Assembly: GCA_932294295.1 (NCBI GenBank)
Contig: OW028581.1
Span: 15,090,662 to 15,154,661 of the forward strand
Reading direction: 5' to 3'
DNA from: Alitta virens
Lineage: Eukaryota > Annelida > Polychaeta > Phyllodocida > Nereididae
Length of the DNA stretch: 64,000 nt
Below the pieces are notes generated by a model. It ran no database searches and was not told where the DNA came from. It worked only from the letters and a program-made list of their open reading frames with translations. The translations under genes were made by a program, and so were the position numbers. Below are positions 10,961-21,480 of the stretch, one piece after another. Positions within the stretch are counted from its first letter, which is position 1. Each line of letters opens with the position of its first letter.

Positions 10961-13249
10961 AGTTAAAGTGGAAGAAAATGTTTGCTGGCTTCCTAAAACA
11001 CACTTGCACCTAATTTCCTGGCAAACACAAAATTCCAGCAACCCAAACATGGAAGATGTTGGCATCCCCTGCACTTCTTGCAAGGCTAATACTTTTGTAA
11101 TGAGTTTATCAAACAAAGCTAGAAGAAACTGTTAGAAATAAATATTGCAGATGTTAAGAAACTCGACAAGAGTAAAGTTCTTGAGCCTTTGTGTTTAATT
11201 AATGTAATTTGATTCATTTCTCCTTAAAAATTCAGTGGTTACCTCACCACCTGCTAACAACATCAGCATATGCTTATCCATCACAAAACACCATGTGTGA
11301 GACAGATTCGTACAATTTATATATTTGCTCAGCAATATTTCTGGTTGACCATAATGAAAGGTTTGAAATATCAAACTACCTGACAGTCAACAAAGATCTG
11401 ATGAAGTAGATTTATTTCCCAAGCACAGACAGCTGTTTGGCAAGATATCTTATTACAATTATAACTATAAATTTGCGCCGAATATACTGAGGTCATTTGC
11501 AAGTATGCTCAAGTACATTTGCATAACAGTCGAAGTACACGGTGACCTACAGCACTCCAAAACACAATGGTCAAACAATTCCAAATATTCGCACGACTGG
11601 TTTTACACTTACTTCACCTTTAGTTTAAGCTCTAAAATTATCCAACTGAAGCAAAGACAAAAAGTTTTGCAATATCATTATGAATTTTCTCATCAAAAAC
11701 GTGACTAATTGTGCACTAAAACTGGTTTCATATTCATAAGAAGATTGTGGAAATTTGAAACGAAAACTCTGGTGATTCACATGACCTCACTTGGCAACGA
11801 GACACCAAAATGGCTACACAGCAGTTGTCGTATTGTATATTAGACTAATAATCTGAATTTTTATTGTATTAGGAACAAGCATGGGCTTGCATTGAAGAGA
11901 CCAAGAGAATACACTTGGCTGTGGGCCAACAACACACCTGGATTAGCCAAGCATAGAGCAATTCAGGAGCATAATATCCCTTGAACATCTGTCAGTCTAT
12001 TCACATTTACAGCATTTAAAGCTAGAGGCACGACATTCATGGCCTCTGTATTGTGCACCCATGTTTACTAAATACACACAGTGTTTGTTAAAACTTGCAC
12101 ATCAGAACAGCAACAGCAGCAACAGCAGCAGCAGCAGCTGATACACACAATTCAGCAGCATCATCATCAGTAGCAGCAGCAAACTCCCAAAGCACGTGCA
12201 CCACGTGGTTCTCACGAGACTCCTCCCACGACGCCACCTAGCTGATTGTGCAATAAACACAATGACTTTAGTAGGTCAAAAGGTCCAGTGCAGCAGATCC
12301 AACGTTTTCAACTCTTATTATTCCATTCTTTCATTAAAAAATATCCCCACGATGACGAACTTAGCAGTCACTAACATTCATAAGTTCATTTTAACTTATT
12401 AGAAAGCTGTGAAAACTAAATCTGACTGAAATCATTGCCTTGGTTATATTGTATACATCCGCTATAACACACTAAACATCTAGGTTTTTTTTTTTTTTTT
12501 CTTTTGAAACAGAGATAGCAAATACCAATTGCAGAGACTTCCACTTTATGATGGGGTTTTTTATGAAAAGTCTGATAAAACTAGAGGACCAAGGGCTGTG
12601 GAGTAAAAGGGGGTTAAAGATGAACATAAATGATAAGATGGGGTAGAAAGGGGTTAAGGAAACAGGGTTGAGAGGAAACGATGCTTCTGCAATGGCCCCA
12701 CGGGGAGATGACAAGGCTACGAGAGACAACGTTATTGCTGAGGGGTAGACTGATGCTTGCCAGACCCCCTTCAAGCTACATCAGCAGCAGCAGCAGCAGC
12801 ACAAACTGCATGTAGACACAACTGCACTAAACTATAAAACCTCATCTCGATTCACAAAATGTTTATGAAAGGAAAACAAAAATGTCACCCTGTAAACATG
12901 GAGTGATTTGAGTAAAGCTTTCAGTAAAATACTGATCCATTAAATATAATAGGACTGAATAGCTCTTTACTTCAGTATTGTCGACTGCAATTACAATGGA
13001 CTAGTGAAATCTTCTATTAAAATATCTGCTTTCTTTTATATATACACCACAGGCTCAACTATATTAAAATCCAGTTAGTTTATAATATGCTGTTTGAGTA
13101 CATCTTCTGCCCATTTCTCTACCCCTCTCCCTCTCTAGTGGAACAAGCAAGCAAAACAAAACAGCCTGAAGAGTGCAGAGGGGTCTAGCCAGCATGCAAA
13201 GCCCTTGGGAGGCTACCCCTCTCCGCTGTCCCGTTCCAGCCAGCGATGG
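10961..13249. other. Intronic DNA, no gene
   Basis: AT-rich with a CAG/CAA/CAT-rich cluster (12106-12180), a 16-base T run (12485-12500) and a short CAG run (12782-12800). The minus-strand frame around 12472-12774 is opened by pyrimidine bias and has no recognised domain. Confidence 0.5.
12106..12180 (+). repeat. CAG/CAA/CAT trinucleotide-rich cluster
   Basis: Interrupted CAG and CAA units followed by CATCATCATCAGTAGCAGCAGC. A degenerate trinucleotide repeat in the same orientation as most other CAG runs in the first 13 kb. Confidence 0.85.
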
Positions 13250-13600
13250 CCCACTAGGCAGGGCTAAATAGCATGACTGGCCCAGCCTAAGATTGATTTG
13301 TTTTATTGAAGTGGGCCAGGCAGTGATTAAAGCAGTGTCTGTGGCACAGCCAGCGTACTCTAGACCATTGATTGTCATGTCGTCGAAATGTGCTAGGGAA
13401 TTAAATGATCATGACCTCTCGTCATTTACGGGAACTTGGCACGAGATGAGAACTGTGATTAGGCAATCGAAATCAGCTGATGTGCTTTCCCGTCTGCTCT
13501 CGGAATATTCCTCAAAATGAATAAAAGCCTCGAATAAGACTCGGAATTATTGCCATTGGAGACTTGAGAGAGAGACTTGCAACGTCTACAATAGTCATAC
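13250..13600. promoter_or_regulatory. Candidate regulatory block 4
   Basis: Complex, CpG-containing block with no repeats: ATTGATTTGTTTTATTG (about 13291), TTAAATGATCATGACCTC (about 13400) with a nuclear-receptor-like TGACCTC half-site, GTGATTAGGC (13455) and CAGCTG. A 75-codon plus-strand frame (13293-13520) overlaps it, but its peptide is not recognisable and I treat it as non-coding. Confidence 0.35.
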
Positions 13601-14026
13601 GATCGTGTGTTTACCACTAGTGTTATGTTTGCGTCATAACGTTGTCTGATAGCACGCGCTGAACGTCGGGCATAACGTCATACAGCACGTCACACAATAC
13701 GTGCACGCTAGTAATCATCACTAGCATTCACCTCACGCACACATTTCACACAAAATGACATAACATCAAAAACAACTAAGTATTATTTCATGATGACCAC
13801 GTCACACATGTTTACATTGGACAACTTTATGTTTTCACCAGACGACCTAGACGGTGGAAGTTATGACAAGGGAAACTCCATGGAATGACGTCATCAGTCC
13901 ACGCTGATGGTGATTCCTTCTGACAGCCGATTAAATGAGCAACGCCATCCAATAATCCTTTGATGCTTGTCAAGAGGTAACATTGGAGCTGTGATGGGAT
14001 GACAATTGTGTCTTTATTAAGTCCTC
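13601..14026. promoter_or_regulatory. CRE/ATF half-site cluster (candidate regulatory block 5)
   Basis: CGTCA cores at 13632, 13676, 13688 and 13800 and a full TGACGTCA palindrome at 13886-13893, with additional ACGT cores (TACGTGCAC). Five such sites in about 260 bp is unusual in AT-rich intronic DNA. Also TGTTTAC forkhead-type cores at about 13607 and 13809. Enhancer role is inference. Confidence 0.35.
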
Positions 14027-14049
14027 ATGAACAAGAATAGCATTGTGGC

Positions 14050-14235
14050 TTGTTTTTTCGGCCATTATTGGAGGACCATAAGATCCTGTTTAATGTTCAC
14101 GTCGTTGCAACGCTTGCAGTGTTGCACACAAGGAACAGGGTGGCCAATGGGGTGCCCCAAGGGGTCCCCCTGGGCCCCCTATTTTCCTTTGGGGCCCTTA
14201 CACAGCTCCCTCAAAGACACCAAGACTTGTGAAGT
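14050..14235 (+). pseudogene. Possible reverse-transcriptase fragment (non-LTR retrotransposon relic)
   Basis: A plus-strand frame includes RVANGVPQGVPLGPLFSF, resembling the palm motif GVPQGSxLGPLLF of non-LTR retrotransposon reverse transcriptases. No YADD box follows and the frame closes at once, so at most it is a short, dead remnant. The local GGGGCCC/CCCC-rich sequence could also create the Gly/Pro pattern by chance. Confidence 0.3.
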
Positions 14236-14275
14236 CTGTTACAGACGGTGTCTTACAAAACATGATCACTTGTAA

Positions 14276-14790
14276 CATTAGCATAGCTTTCCAGGCAGCC
14301 CCTTCATTATTGTTAATGTATGCCTCATTAATATTAGGCTCTACAAAAGAATTTTTTTTTTAATGTTTCCTTTTCGTTATGCTTTTTTTTTTACTGAATT
14401 AACTACTAAGCTGATTATAACGTTTGACATTGGGTCCTTTTAAAAACCATACAATGTTCAAAGTCTAGTGTCAAATTCGCCAAAAATATCAAGCTAAAAA
14501 AAAAAAAAATTCCTTTCATGTAAAATATTACACATTGAATGGAATTGGGAAGTGTTCTACAACGTAAATACCATTACGTAATGGTTATTACATCATAGCA
14601 TAAGTAAATATAGCCCAGCCAATCAGTGACTTTGGTAAATCACATTATGTTATGGAATTACATGGAGTAATTGCATTGCATCATCAGTGGCAGTAGTTAT
14701 TAGGGAATAGCAAGGGAATAGCCCTTATCAAGGGAATAGCCAGACTATTGAATAGACAGCAGGGCAGCTGGTAATACATGAAACCTCACA
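14276..14790. other. AT-rich intronic DNA with short local repeats
   Basis: A/T homopolymer runs and three close copies of GGGAATAGC (about 14703-14742). No gene. Confidence 0.5.
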
Positions 14791-15610
14791 ATTAAGAGTA
14801 CCATTTGGATAGTGGTCTTAATATCGAGGGTGGTCTTAATTGTCCAATGATGCCACTGTCACAATGCAACTGTTCTGAAGCTTAACCGGATATAATGATG
14901 AGATGATTAGGCTTGGAGTCCACACCATGTTACATTATGGTCTTATACTGAGATCTCACAATAAAGACCAACCTTGGCATCACTGAAGTAGTCTTAATAT
15001 GATAATATCTAGGTTACCTTAAATTCCGAAACTTGTGGATATATAGATAGATAATTGTACATTAACTCCAGGACTATGAGTATGGCCTTAAAATCGATGT
15101 TACCTTACTAGTGGGTGATCTTAATTGTGAAATTCATTATACCCCATGGTATTGGGGTGTAATTCAGTGCTAATTGTGGGGTTCATAACCCCTTAACTCA
15201 ACTGCCTGACATAATTCTTTAATTCCTTAATACTATCATGAAGCACGTGGCACAGCAAGCTGCAGAATCTAGCTTTAAATATCTAAGCCCCCCCCCCCCG
15301 TCATTCCAGCTTAATGTAGCAATTCATGTTTTACCCCAACCCCCACCCCAACCCTCTACTGTGCACAAAACTGATTAACATCGTCACGGGGTAATTACAT
15401 TAGGCATTCATGTGAGAGTATGCATGGCCCATCTAGCAACATTAGACAATTGAGATAGTGCAGGGATCCTAACTCATTTTAACAAGAGGCAATTCCACAA
15501 TGCTTAATTGATATCACAATACAATTAAAGACCACCTCACTATTAAGACCACCTCATCATTAAGTATCAAGATCAGCGTCTTAATGGCGAGGTACCATTG
15601 AACATAAACA
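14791..15610. repeat. Decayed transposon patchwork (pogo-type TIR phrases and a SINE tail fragment)
   Basis: Scattered phrases of the GTGGTCTTAAT / ATTAAGACCACCTCAC repeat at about 14811-14845, 14990, 15115 and 15523-15595; the last ends GGCGAGGTACCATTG, like the outer end of a pogo-type inverted repeat. A 45-bp fragment of the SINE-B tail (ATGATGAGATGATTAGGCTT) lies at about 14893-14940. A C run sits at about 15289-15299. Confidence 0.55.
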
Positions 15611-17255
15611 CAATCTAACCAACATATGAAAATGAGGAATTTTCAAAGAAATATTTTTAGCAATGAAAATGATATAAATTAACAACATTTTCATAATGTT
15701 TCTATTCCAAGAAGTACCAGGAAAAATGTATAATTGACTATATATTACATATACTTTGATGATTTGTTTTCGTTTTCTTCAGTTTCTTTCATAAATATCT
15801 CTTTTTCTTCTAAATTTAAATCAACAAAACAATGAATCCTGCAGACCAAGCAGTAAACTTAAAATTCCCTTAAATTCATATCGTGCCTGCAGCAATTACA
15901 GTCACTTAAGTCACAAAAATCTTAGTTCAACTTTTTTACTGCCTTAAATTATTGATTAAACACTTGTCCACAGTGTTTCTTTGTTAATTCCATTATTTTC
16001 AGACACGTGATCATGTGATTAAGGCATTACTAGTTAAGGTACAGTCGTTTTACATGCTATGACGTCATTGACATGCTATACGCAGATTTAAGAGTCCCTT
16101 AAAAATTATAAATTCAAATGTCTTCAGAAATGTTTACTCTATCTGGCTAATAAATAAAATCAACGTCAGTTTGGTATATCATTTTTGTACTGAATAGCTG
16201 TTTAAACCTATTTTAAACTATTATATTTGTATTTGTGAATTTGAAATAAAAGTTTTAATTAGCAATAGTGTGTATTCAACCCTACAATTCACTCTAATTA
16301 ACTAATTAAAATTAAACTACATTGTGTTCTAATTCAGACACCATTCTAAAGAGCTTAAACTGCTAATCATGCGATGAATAACAAATAATTACTTTTTTTA
16401 CTTTTTTAATACAAAAAAAATACAATTTTCCCATAAATATTTTTCACACACAGTGACAGCCCAAGCTGGTACAACTAAGAGTAATTGGTGGCCTCCGTTT
16501 TGCCTGGCAATGTTGCACTATTTTGGGAGTGGGGGGGGGGGGGAGAGGGGGGCTGTGGGGGCCACACTTCAATAAGAATAGGCGCACATGTCACAAACAC
16601 TTGTCTACCCTCGCATTATTGTGCCCATGCAGGGGCAAGTTTCTGCGCACGTGTGCGCTAGCTTTCCTCGCTCCAGTGCACACAGAATAGTATGCTAATT
16701 AACTCAAACGGTCTCCCCCTCCCCTCCCCAGCAGCAGCAGCAGTAGCATCGCATCTTTTTAACTGATGCTCTATAGTTTTAGAAATAAAATTCTCACCGA
16801 ATTTTTCAAAATGATTTGTAAAACTCAGTGTCTCTCTCAATTTCATATCTTTCGAAATTATCAAAAATACTTAAAAATTAAAATGACTATATTACTGACC
16901 AGACAATATTCATATCGTTAGAATAGAACTTCAAAGATGCAATTTATCATCAAATATAACAAATGCGTCGTTATAACTGTTTAATAACTATATTTTACTA
17001 AATATTTATGATAATAAATAAGGCCCAAGGCCCTTAGATGATTATGAAAAACGTTATTCTAAAAAATATATTGACTAATATTGATAACCATTTTTTTCAA
17101 AGTATTTTTTATATGTATCTTAAATTAGATTAATTTCAATGATATCAAATGATCAGCAATTTTCTAAATAATTTTTATGTTATTTTTTTACTATTCTTTT
17201 ATTTCATCATTCACCAATTCTCTTTTTTTTTTTAATTCATTTATATTTTCAGAAA
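15611..17255. other. Very AT-rich intronic DNA, no gene
   Basis: No gene recognised. A G-rich tract at about 16528-16556, a short CAG run at 16731-16745, and many A/T runs. Confidence 0.5.
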
Positions 17256-17680
17256 AGGGGGGGGGGGAGGTTAACACGTGGGGGTATAGATAGCAAGCCA
17301 GGTCAACCTATGACCCTATGAAATATTTACTTCACCCCGTTCATATTTTCCCAAAATAAAAAAGCCCCCCCCCCCCCACCTTTTTTTCATTCACTCATTA
17401 GAACGCTGAACAAGTTTGGCTCACCTGTCTTTACCCATAGCTGGGACACGTGCAAGCCCCCCCCCCCCCCCCCACCTGAACAGGCCAAACCCCCCCCCCC
17501 CCTTAAACAGTACCCCCTCACGCATGACAGTCATGCATATATTTAACAATATCGTCTCACCTGAGTGAACTATTTCCCCCCCCCCTCACCTTAAATGTAA
17601 TGACTCCCCCCCCCCCCCCAGCTGTCACCCCAGCACAGCTGTCCCAATTCAGGTGATCTCAACCCCCCCCCCCCTACCTA
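17256..17680. repeat. Cluster of oligo(G)/oligo(C) tracts
   Basis: Within about 420 bp there is one G run (about 17259-17268) followed by at least six C runs of 9-17 bases (near 17365, 17457, 17489, 17577, 17606 and 17664), separated by ordinary AT-rich sequence. All but the first have C on the plus strand, hence G on the ONECUT transcript strand. Confidence 0.85.
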
Positions 17681-18690
17681 TAATTCCCATGGTTGTAGCT
17701 TACCCCCGTGAGACTAATCGCCCTCAATACGCTTAACCTTAATGACTTAATTGTCTTAAATCGTCACATGAGGTTTAACTCTTTTGTAATTATCACTGTA
17801 GCATGAAAAATTAAGTCATTTAAGAGACCTTATTTTTTTGCATTTCTATGTTGAGTATGATTTTAGTAAATTTCTTTTCATAAATATTTGTCTTTCTCTT
17901 TTATTTTCACTTTTATTCATAAAAAGGGAGAAATTTGTCAAATTTGTCATATTTTAAAAGTATCATTTTGGTAAATTTTCTTATTTTTTTCATAAATAAA
18001 TAAATATATGTCGTTAGTAATGCACCTTAAGTCATAGTTAAGGCAACGCCAAAAATATTTAACTTAACAGCGGACAATGTTTTCATAAATTACCTCTTTT
18101 CCTCTTATTAATAATTAAATAAGCTAAAACGTCTAACATAACAGTATGACAGATCAGGGCCAAAATATCATGAACTAACCGTTTATGAAATATGGATATC
18201 TGTCAAATTACTTAAAAATGACAACGGAAATGTTAAGCACTCTCATACTCTCTCTATCTCACTGACATTTTGGATACATTTAAAAGCAAATTAATATTTC
18301 AAGTAAGTTTGGTTAATATTTCATTGCTATTTTGGCTGCATAATGTCACTTTTGTAATAAATCAAAACCATATTGCCAACATTAAATAACTTCTTACTTT
18401 AAAATTATTTCAAATAACTATTTTATATTTTTTTTACAAGTGAAATTAAAGGTCAACGTACTATACATTTATTGACACATTTAAACTTTACATTTGTATC
18501 CTTCAGATACTGTAATAAATTTCATAAATACTTACTATATATTAAATACACATTATATACAACAAATAAGTGTGTATATTTTACAGTATCGATCAGATTT
18601 TACTTATAATATTCACGACCTAAATTATACGGCCAACAACAGCTGTATACAGTGGGCGCAACACTTTTCGTCAGCAGAGCAATTTGAACT
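17681..18690. other. AT-rich intronic DNA, no gene
   Basis: Nothing beyond A/T-rich sequence with short runs is seen on either strand. Confidence 0.5.
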
Positions 18691-18699
18691 TGGCCTACA

Positions 18700-18790
18700 G
18701 TGGGCATAATAATGAACAACACAGGTGTTCCACAGGGATCTGCACTGTGAACTGGCTTTGTTTACCTGGATGACAAACACAGCTGTAGTC
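18700..18790 (+). pseudogene. Possible reverse-transcriptase motif relic
   Basis: One plus-strand frame reads NNTGVPQGSAL before a stop, matching the GVPQGSxL palm motif of non-LTR reverse transcriptases. The surroundings do not continue the domain in any frame I could follow. Either a tiny decayed LINE fragment or coincidence. Confidence 0.3.
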
Positions 18791-19830
18791 CTTCATCCAA
18801 ATTCACAAATAACCCTTTGCAAGCCTGACCATGTCAGTTTAGTAATGACGCATAAATACACTGAAGTGGGATTGAAAATGAAAATTATTTTCCATCAAAA
18901 TATTGCTCATTTATTCGGTGTACAGAAACCTTTTTTCATAACTGTATTTTTTGGAAAACTTGAATTCTAGAGATGTTCATTTTATCTCATAAAGTAGATT
19001 TAGACAACAATAATGATTAACAAAACACTGACTCTAAACTTTTCCCTGTTATTTGTTATTTTGTACTAAGTACACTATTTATCATTTTTATGAGGTGGAC
19101 AAGAGAACTGTACCAGATAATTGGTGATTATAAAATATTCATACACAATTCATTTTTACTTTTATTTTTAATAATGTAAAATTGCATCTATGAAACTTGT
19201 CATATGAAAAATATAAAATTATTAAAAAATGTTGACTTAATGATATGAAAATCTAATTAAACATCAAATTGAGATGTGTATACGAAAGCAATTTTTAGTA
19301 AGTGTAAACTAGAGTAGAGACAAAATGTTTAGAGCTTCAAAATCATTTTGAATCAACTTTCTATGATAAGAAATCACGACCTTATTAAAAGATAATGGTT
19401 TGCACTTACAATTATAGAACCACACAAGGTTTCACAATAAAGCAAAGGCCAAAATAATGCAATTTACCCCCAGAAAACTAACAAAAGAAGGCCAAAAAAT
19501 TAAAGAAAATAAAAATAGGAGCATCTGTGTTGTTTTTTATCATTTGGCAGAGAGGCAAGGTTAAAGATATGAGCACCTGGATAAAACCAACTAATAGTGA
19601 AGTGCATGAAACTAGATGTCATTAAGAAACAAGGCCATGTGCAAGATGATACTTGGCCAATAATATGATCACATTTGTGCTGTGTTTCAACGATCAGAAT
19701 TTCCAGGGTGGGTACGGATTGTTTATCGCAGCCACAAGAAAATTTCACATTTTGTTTACCACTTGTGATAATAACATATTCTTCAAAATTATGGTGAAGT
19801 TTACAGTTATATTTTGCCTTGTTCTGGGGT
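18791..19830. other. AT-rich intronic DNA, no gene
   Basis: No recognisable element. Open frames of about 80 codons at 19500-19748 (minus) and 19653-19895 (plus) overlap each other and show no family features. Confidence 0.5.
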
Positions 19831-19834
19831 TTGC

Positions 19835-19930
19835 CTTGAACTCGGTTTCTACGCTAAGGCAACTAAATTACCCCACCCATGGGGTAAATGTGTAACATGA
19901 TGTGGCCTCCAAGCAGCCTTATCATCTCAA
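19835..19930 (+). mobile_element. SINE-B tail fragment
   Basis: Contains the phrases CTTGAACTCGGTTTCTACGC, CCCCACCCATGGGGTAAATG and CCAAGCAGCCTTATCATCTC, in the same order as in the longer SINE-B copies at 45205-45532 (reverse) and 52060-52230. The tRNA-like head is missing. Confidence 0.75.
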
Positions 19931-21199
19931 TAAATTTGAATTAACCTTTTTCTAGACTAAGTATTCCAGTTTTATCTCATCCTTTTGATCTATGGATAAC
20001 CCAAACTACCTTTATATAGAAAGCAAAATTTCTACCCAAAATCTCAATTACACCTAAATATACACATGTCAACTATATTTATCACATTTGCGTGTGGAAA
20101 TATAACGTGATAAGTAATTATATAGAGAAAATATTGCTCCTTAAATTTGGAACAGCATCAGAAGTCTGCCAATCACTTGTTCAACTCTGTTGGATCTCTT
20201 GAGTGTATTATCCCATCTTGACAATGAAACAATAGAATTCTGTAAACAATCAAGGGGCCATTGTTCTGCAGCACGTGACAACTGCTGTCTTTCCCAACAA
20301 TCATTAAGTCTTTGAGGAAACAATCATTGTCAAATCTGTTGAAAAGAACAGCAGCCAAAACAAAGATGGCTACTTGGGAAGTACTCTCCAACGTAGGAGT
20401 ACGAGACTTGTTTCTCGATCTAAACAATTAAATTACATCGACTTTCTTCTAATTCTGTCTAATTGTCATTAAATATCAATATAAATGTACATCTCTACAA
20501 AAAGATACAAAAAATGAAATTTAATTGCTTCCATTATTTTCACTGGCTTTCCAAATTACCCGGATGTGCATTGAAGGTCATGTGACCATAGACTCAAAAA
20601 TCTAAAAATAACTCCAAGATGATATATCCCAATATAATGCTAAATATGGTAATCACACATGTATACTTATTTATCAACCTGTTGTATATGATTATTTATG
20701 ATTAATAATTTCAATATATAAATAATGAAGTGACAAAGTGTCAAAAATCAGTATCTTGTTGATATGATAAGCAGCAATCAGCATAAAACTAATGAAAAAA
20801 AAATGTATGCCAGCAAAAATTAATAGTTTCAGAACACTGCGAGGAAATTAAATCACATCTAGTCTAAATCAATATCAGTTAAAACATGAAATATATGATA
20901 TTAGATTATTAATAAAAAAAATATTCAGCAAAAAAAAAACCTTGAATTTTTTTTTTTGCGCAGAGTTTAAAGCGAAATGAAATATTTGCAAAAATAATAA
21001 ATAAATATTTCATCAGTGTCAGTGAAACGCATAGTACAAATATAGCCAAAAGCGAAAGCAGCATATCAGAGCAATGATATATAATAGTAATACATAGCAA
21101 ATAATTGACATTAGCAATAATATGAAACCAGCAGAATATAATAGCATAACAATAATAATGTGATAATGCACAGGAGATATAATGAAGAGGAAAACCTAC
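19931..21199. other. AT-rich intronic DNA, no gene
   Basis: No repeats or coding features recognised. Confidence 0.5.
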
Positions 21200-21265
21200 T
21201 TGAAAATCTGCAAGCCCCGGCATCAGAGGGGATTCCCCCAGGATAGTCTTTATTGCCCTGAGCGG
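21200..21265 (-). CDS. onecut: Candidate 66-nt cassette exon of ONECUT (linker insert between CUT domain and homeodomain)
   Basis: Seen on the minus strand, 11.3 kb downstream of the CUT exon: a long pyrimidine tract ending CTTCCACAG, then 66 nt, then GTAGGT. Joined to the CUT exon (phase 1) the frame is open and reads A-AQGNKDYPGGIPSDAGAC-RFS, 22 codons, and leaves in phase 1, so inclusion or skipping keeps the downstream frame. The segment is GC-rich in very AT-rich surroundings. Known of the family: mammalian HNF6 has a long isoform with 26 extra residues at this same linker, which alters DNA-binding behaviour. Inference: this is the equivalent alternative exon. A 66-nt open frame alone would be weak; acceptor, donor, matching phase at both ends, strand and location together make it credible. 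Alternatively a chance pseudo-exon. Confidence 0.6.
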
Positions 21266-21305
21266 CTGTGGAAGGGAAAAATCAGAAAAAAATTGGTCAA
21301 ATTTC
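21266..21305 (-). promoter_or_regulatory. 3' splice site and polypyrimidine tract of the candidate cassette exon
   Basis: On the minus strand a run of T/C-rich bases with a possible branch point (TTGACC or CTGATT) 20-35 nt upstream leads into CCACAG at 21266. This is a strong acceptor consensus, oriented with ONECUT. Confidence 0.55.
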
Positions 21306-21480
21306 ATGTTTATAAATTATTACATATTTCGATAAGGACGACTACATCATCCATCTAAAAGAACGGAGGCGTCGAGTCGATAAGTCGCACGAGTGGGATG
21401 GGGGGAAAAATCTGGAAATTTTACGGAACGTCGAAACTTGGCGAGGTTTTTGATCGAGACTTGTGTAAGAGTTTCTCTCA
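21306..21480. promoter_or_regulatory. CpG-containing block just upstream of the candidate cassette exon
   Basis: About 150 bp of complex sequence with many CpGs (GAGGCGTCGAGTCGATAAGT and neighbours), contrasting with very AT-rich DNA on both sides. In transcript orientation it lies 50-200 nt before the 66-nt exon. It could be an intronic splicing element or a separate enhancer; inference only. Confidence 0.3.

Noticed and set aside
11701..11760. Possible ONECUT homeodomain recognition-helix coding sequence on the minus strand
   Set aside because: The frame reads NLLMNMKP, not NFFMNARR; neighbouring codons do not fit a homeodomain.
20909..21307. 132-codon minus-strand protein
   Set aside because: It crosses the candidate cassette exon in a different frame and continues into AT-rich intron; the splice-site reading explains the signal better.
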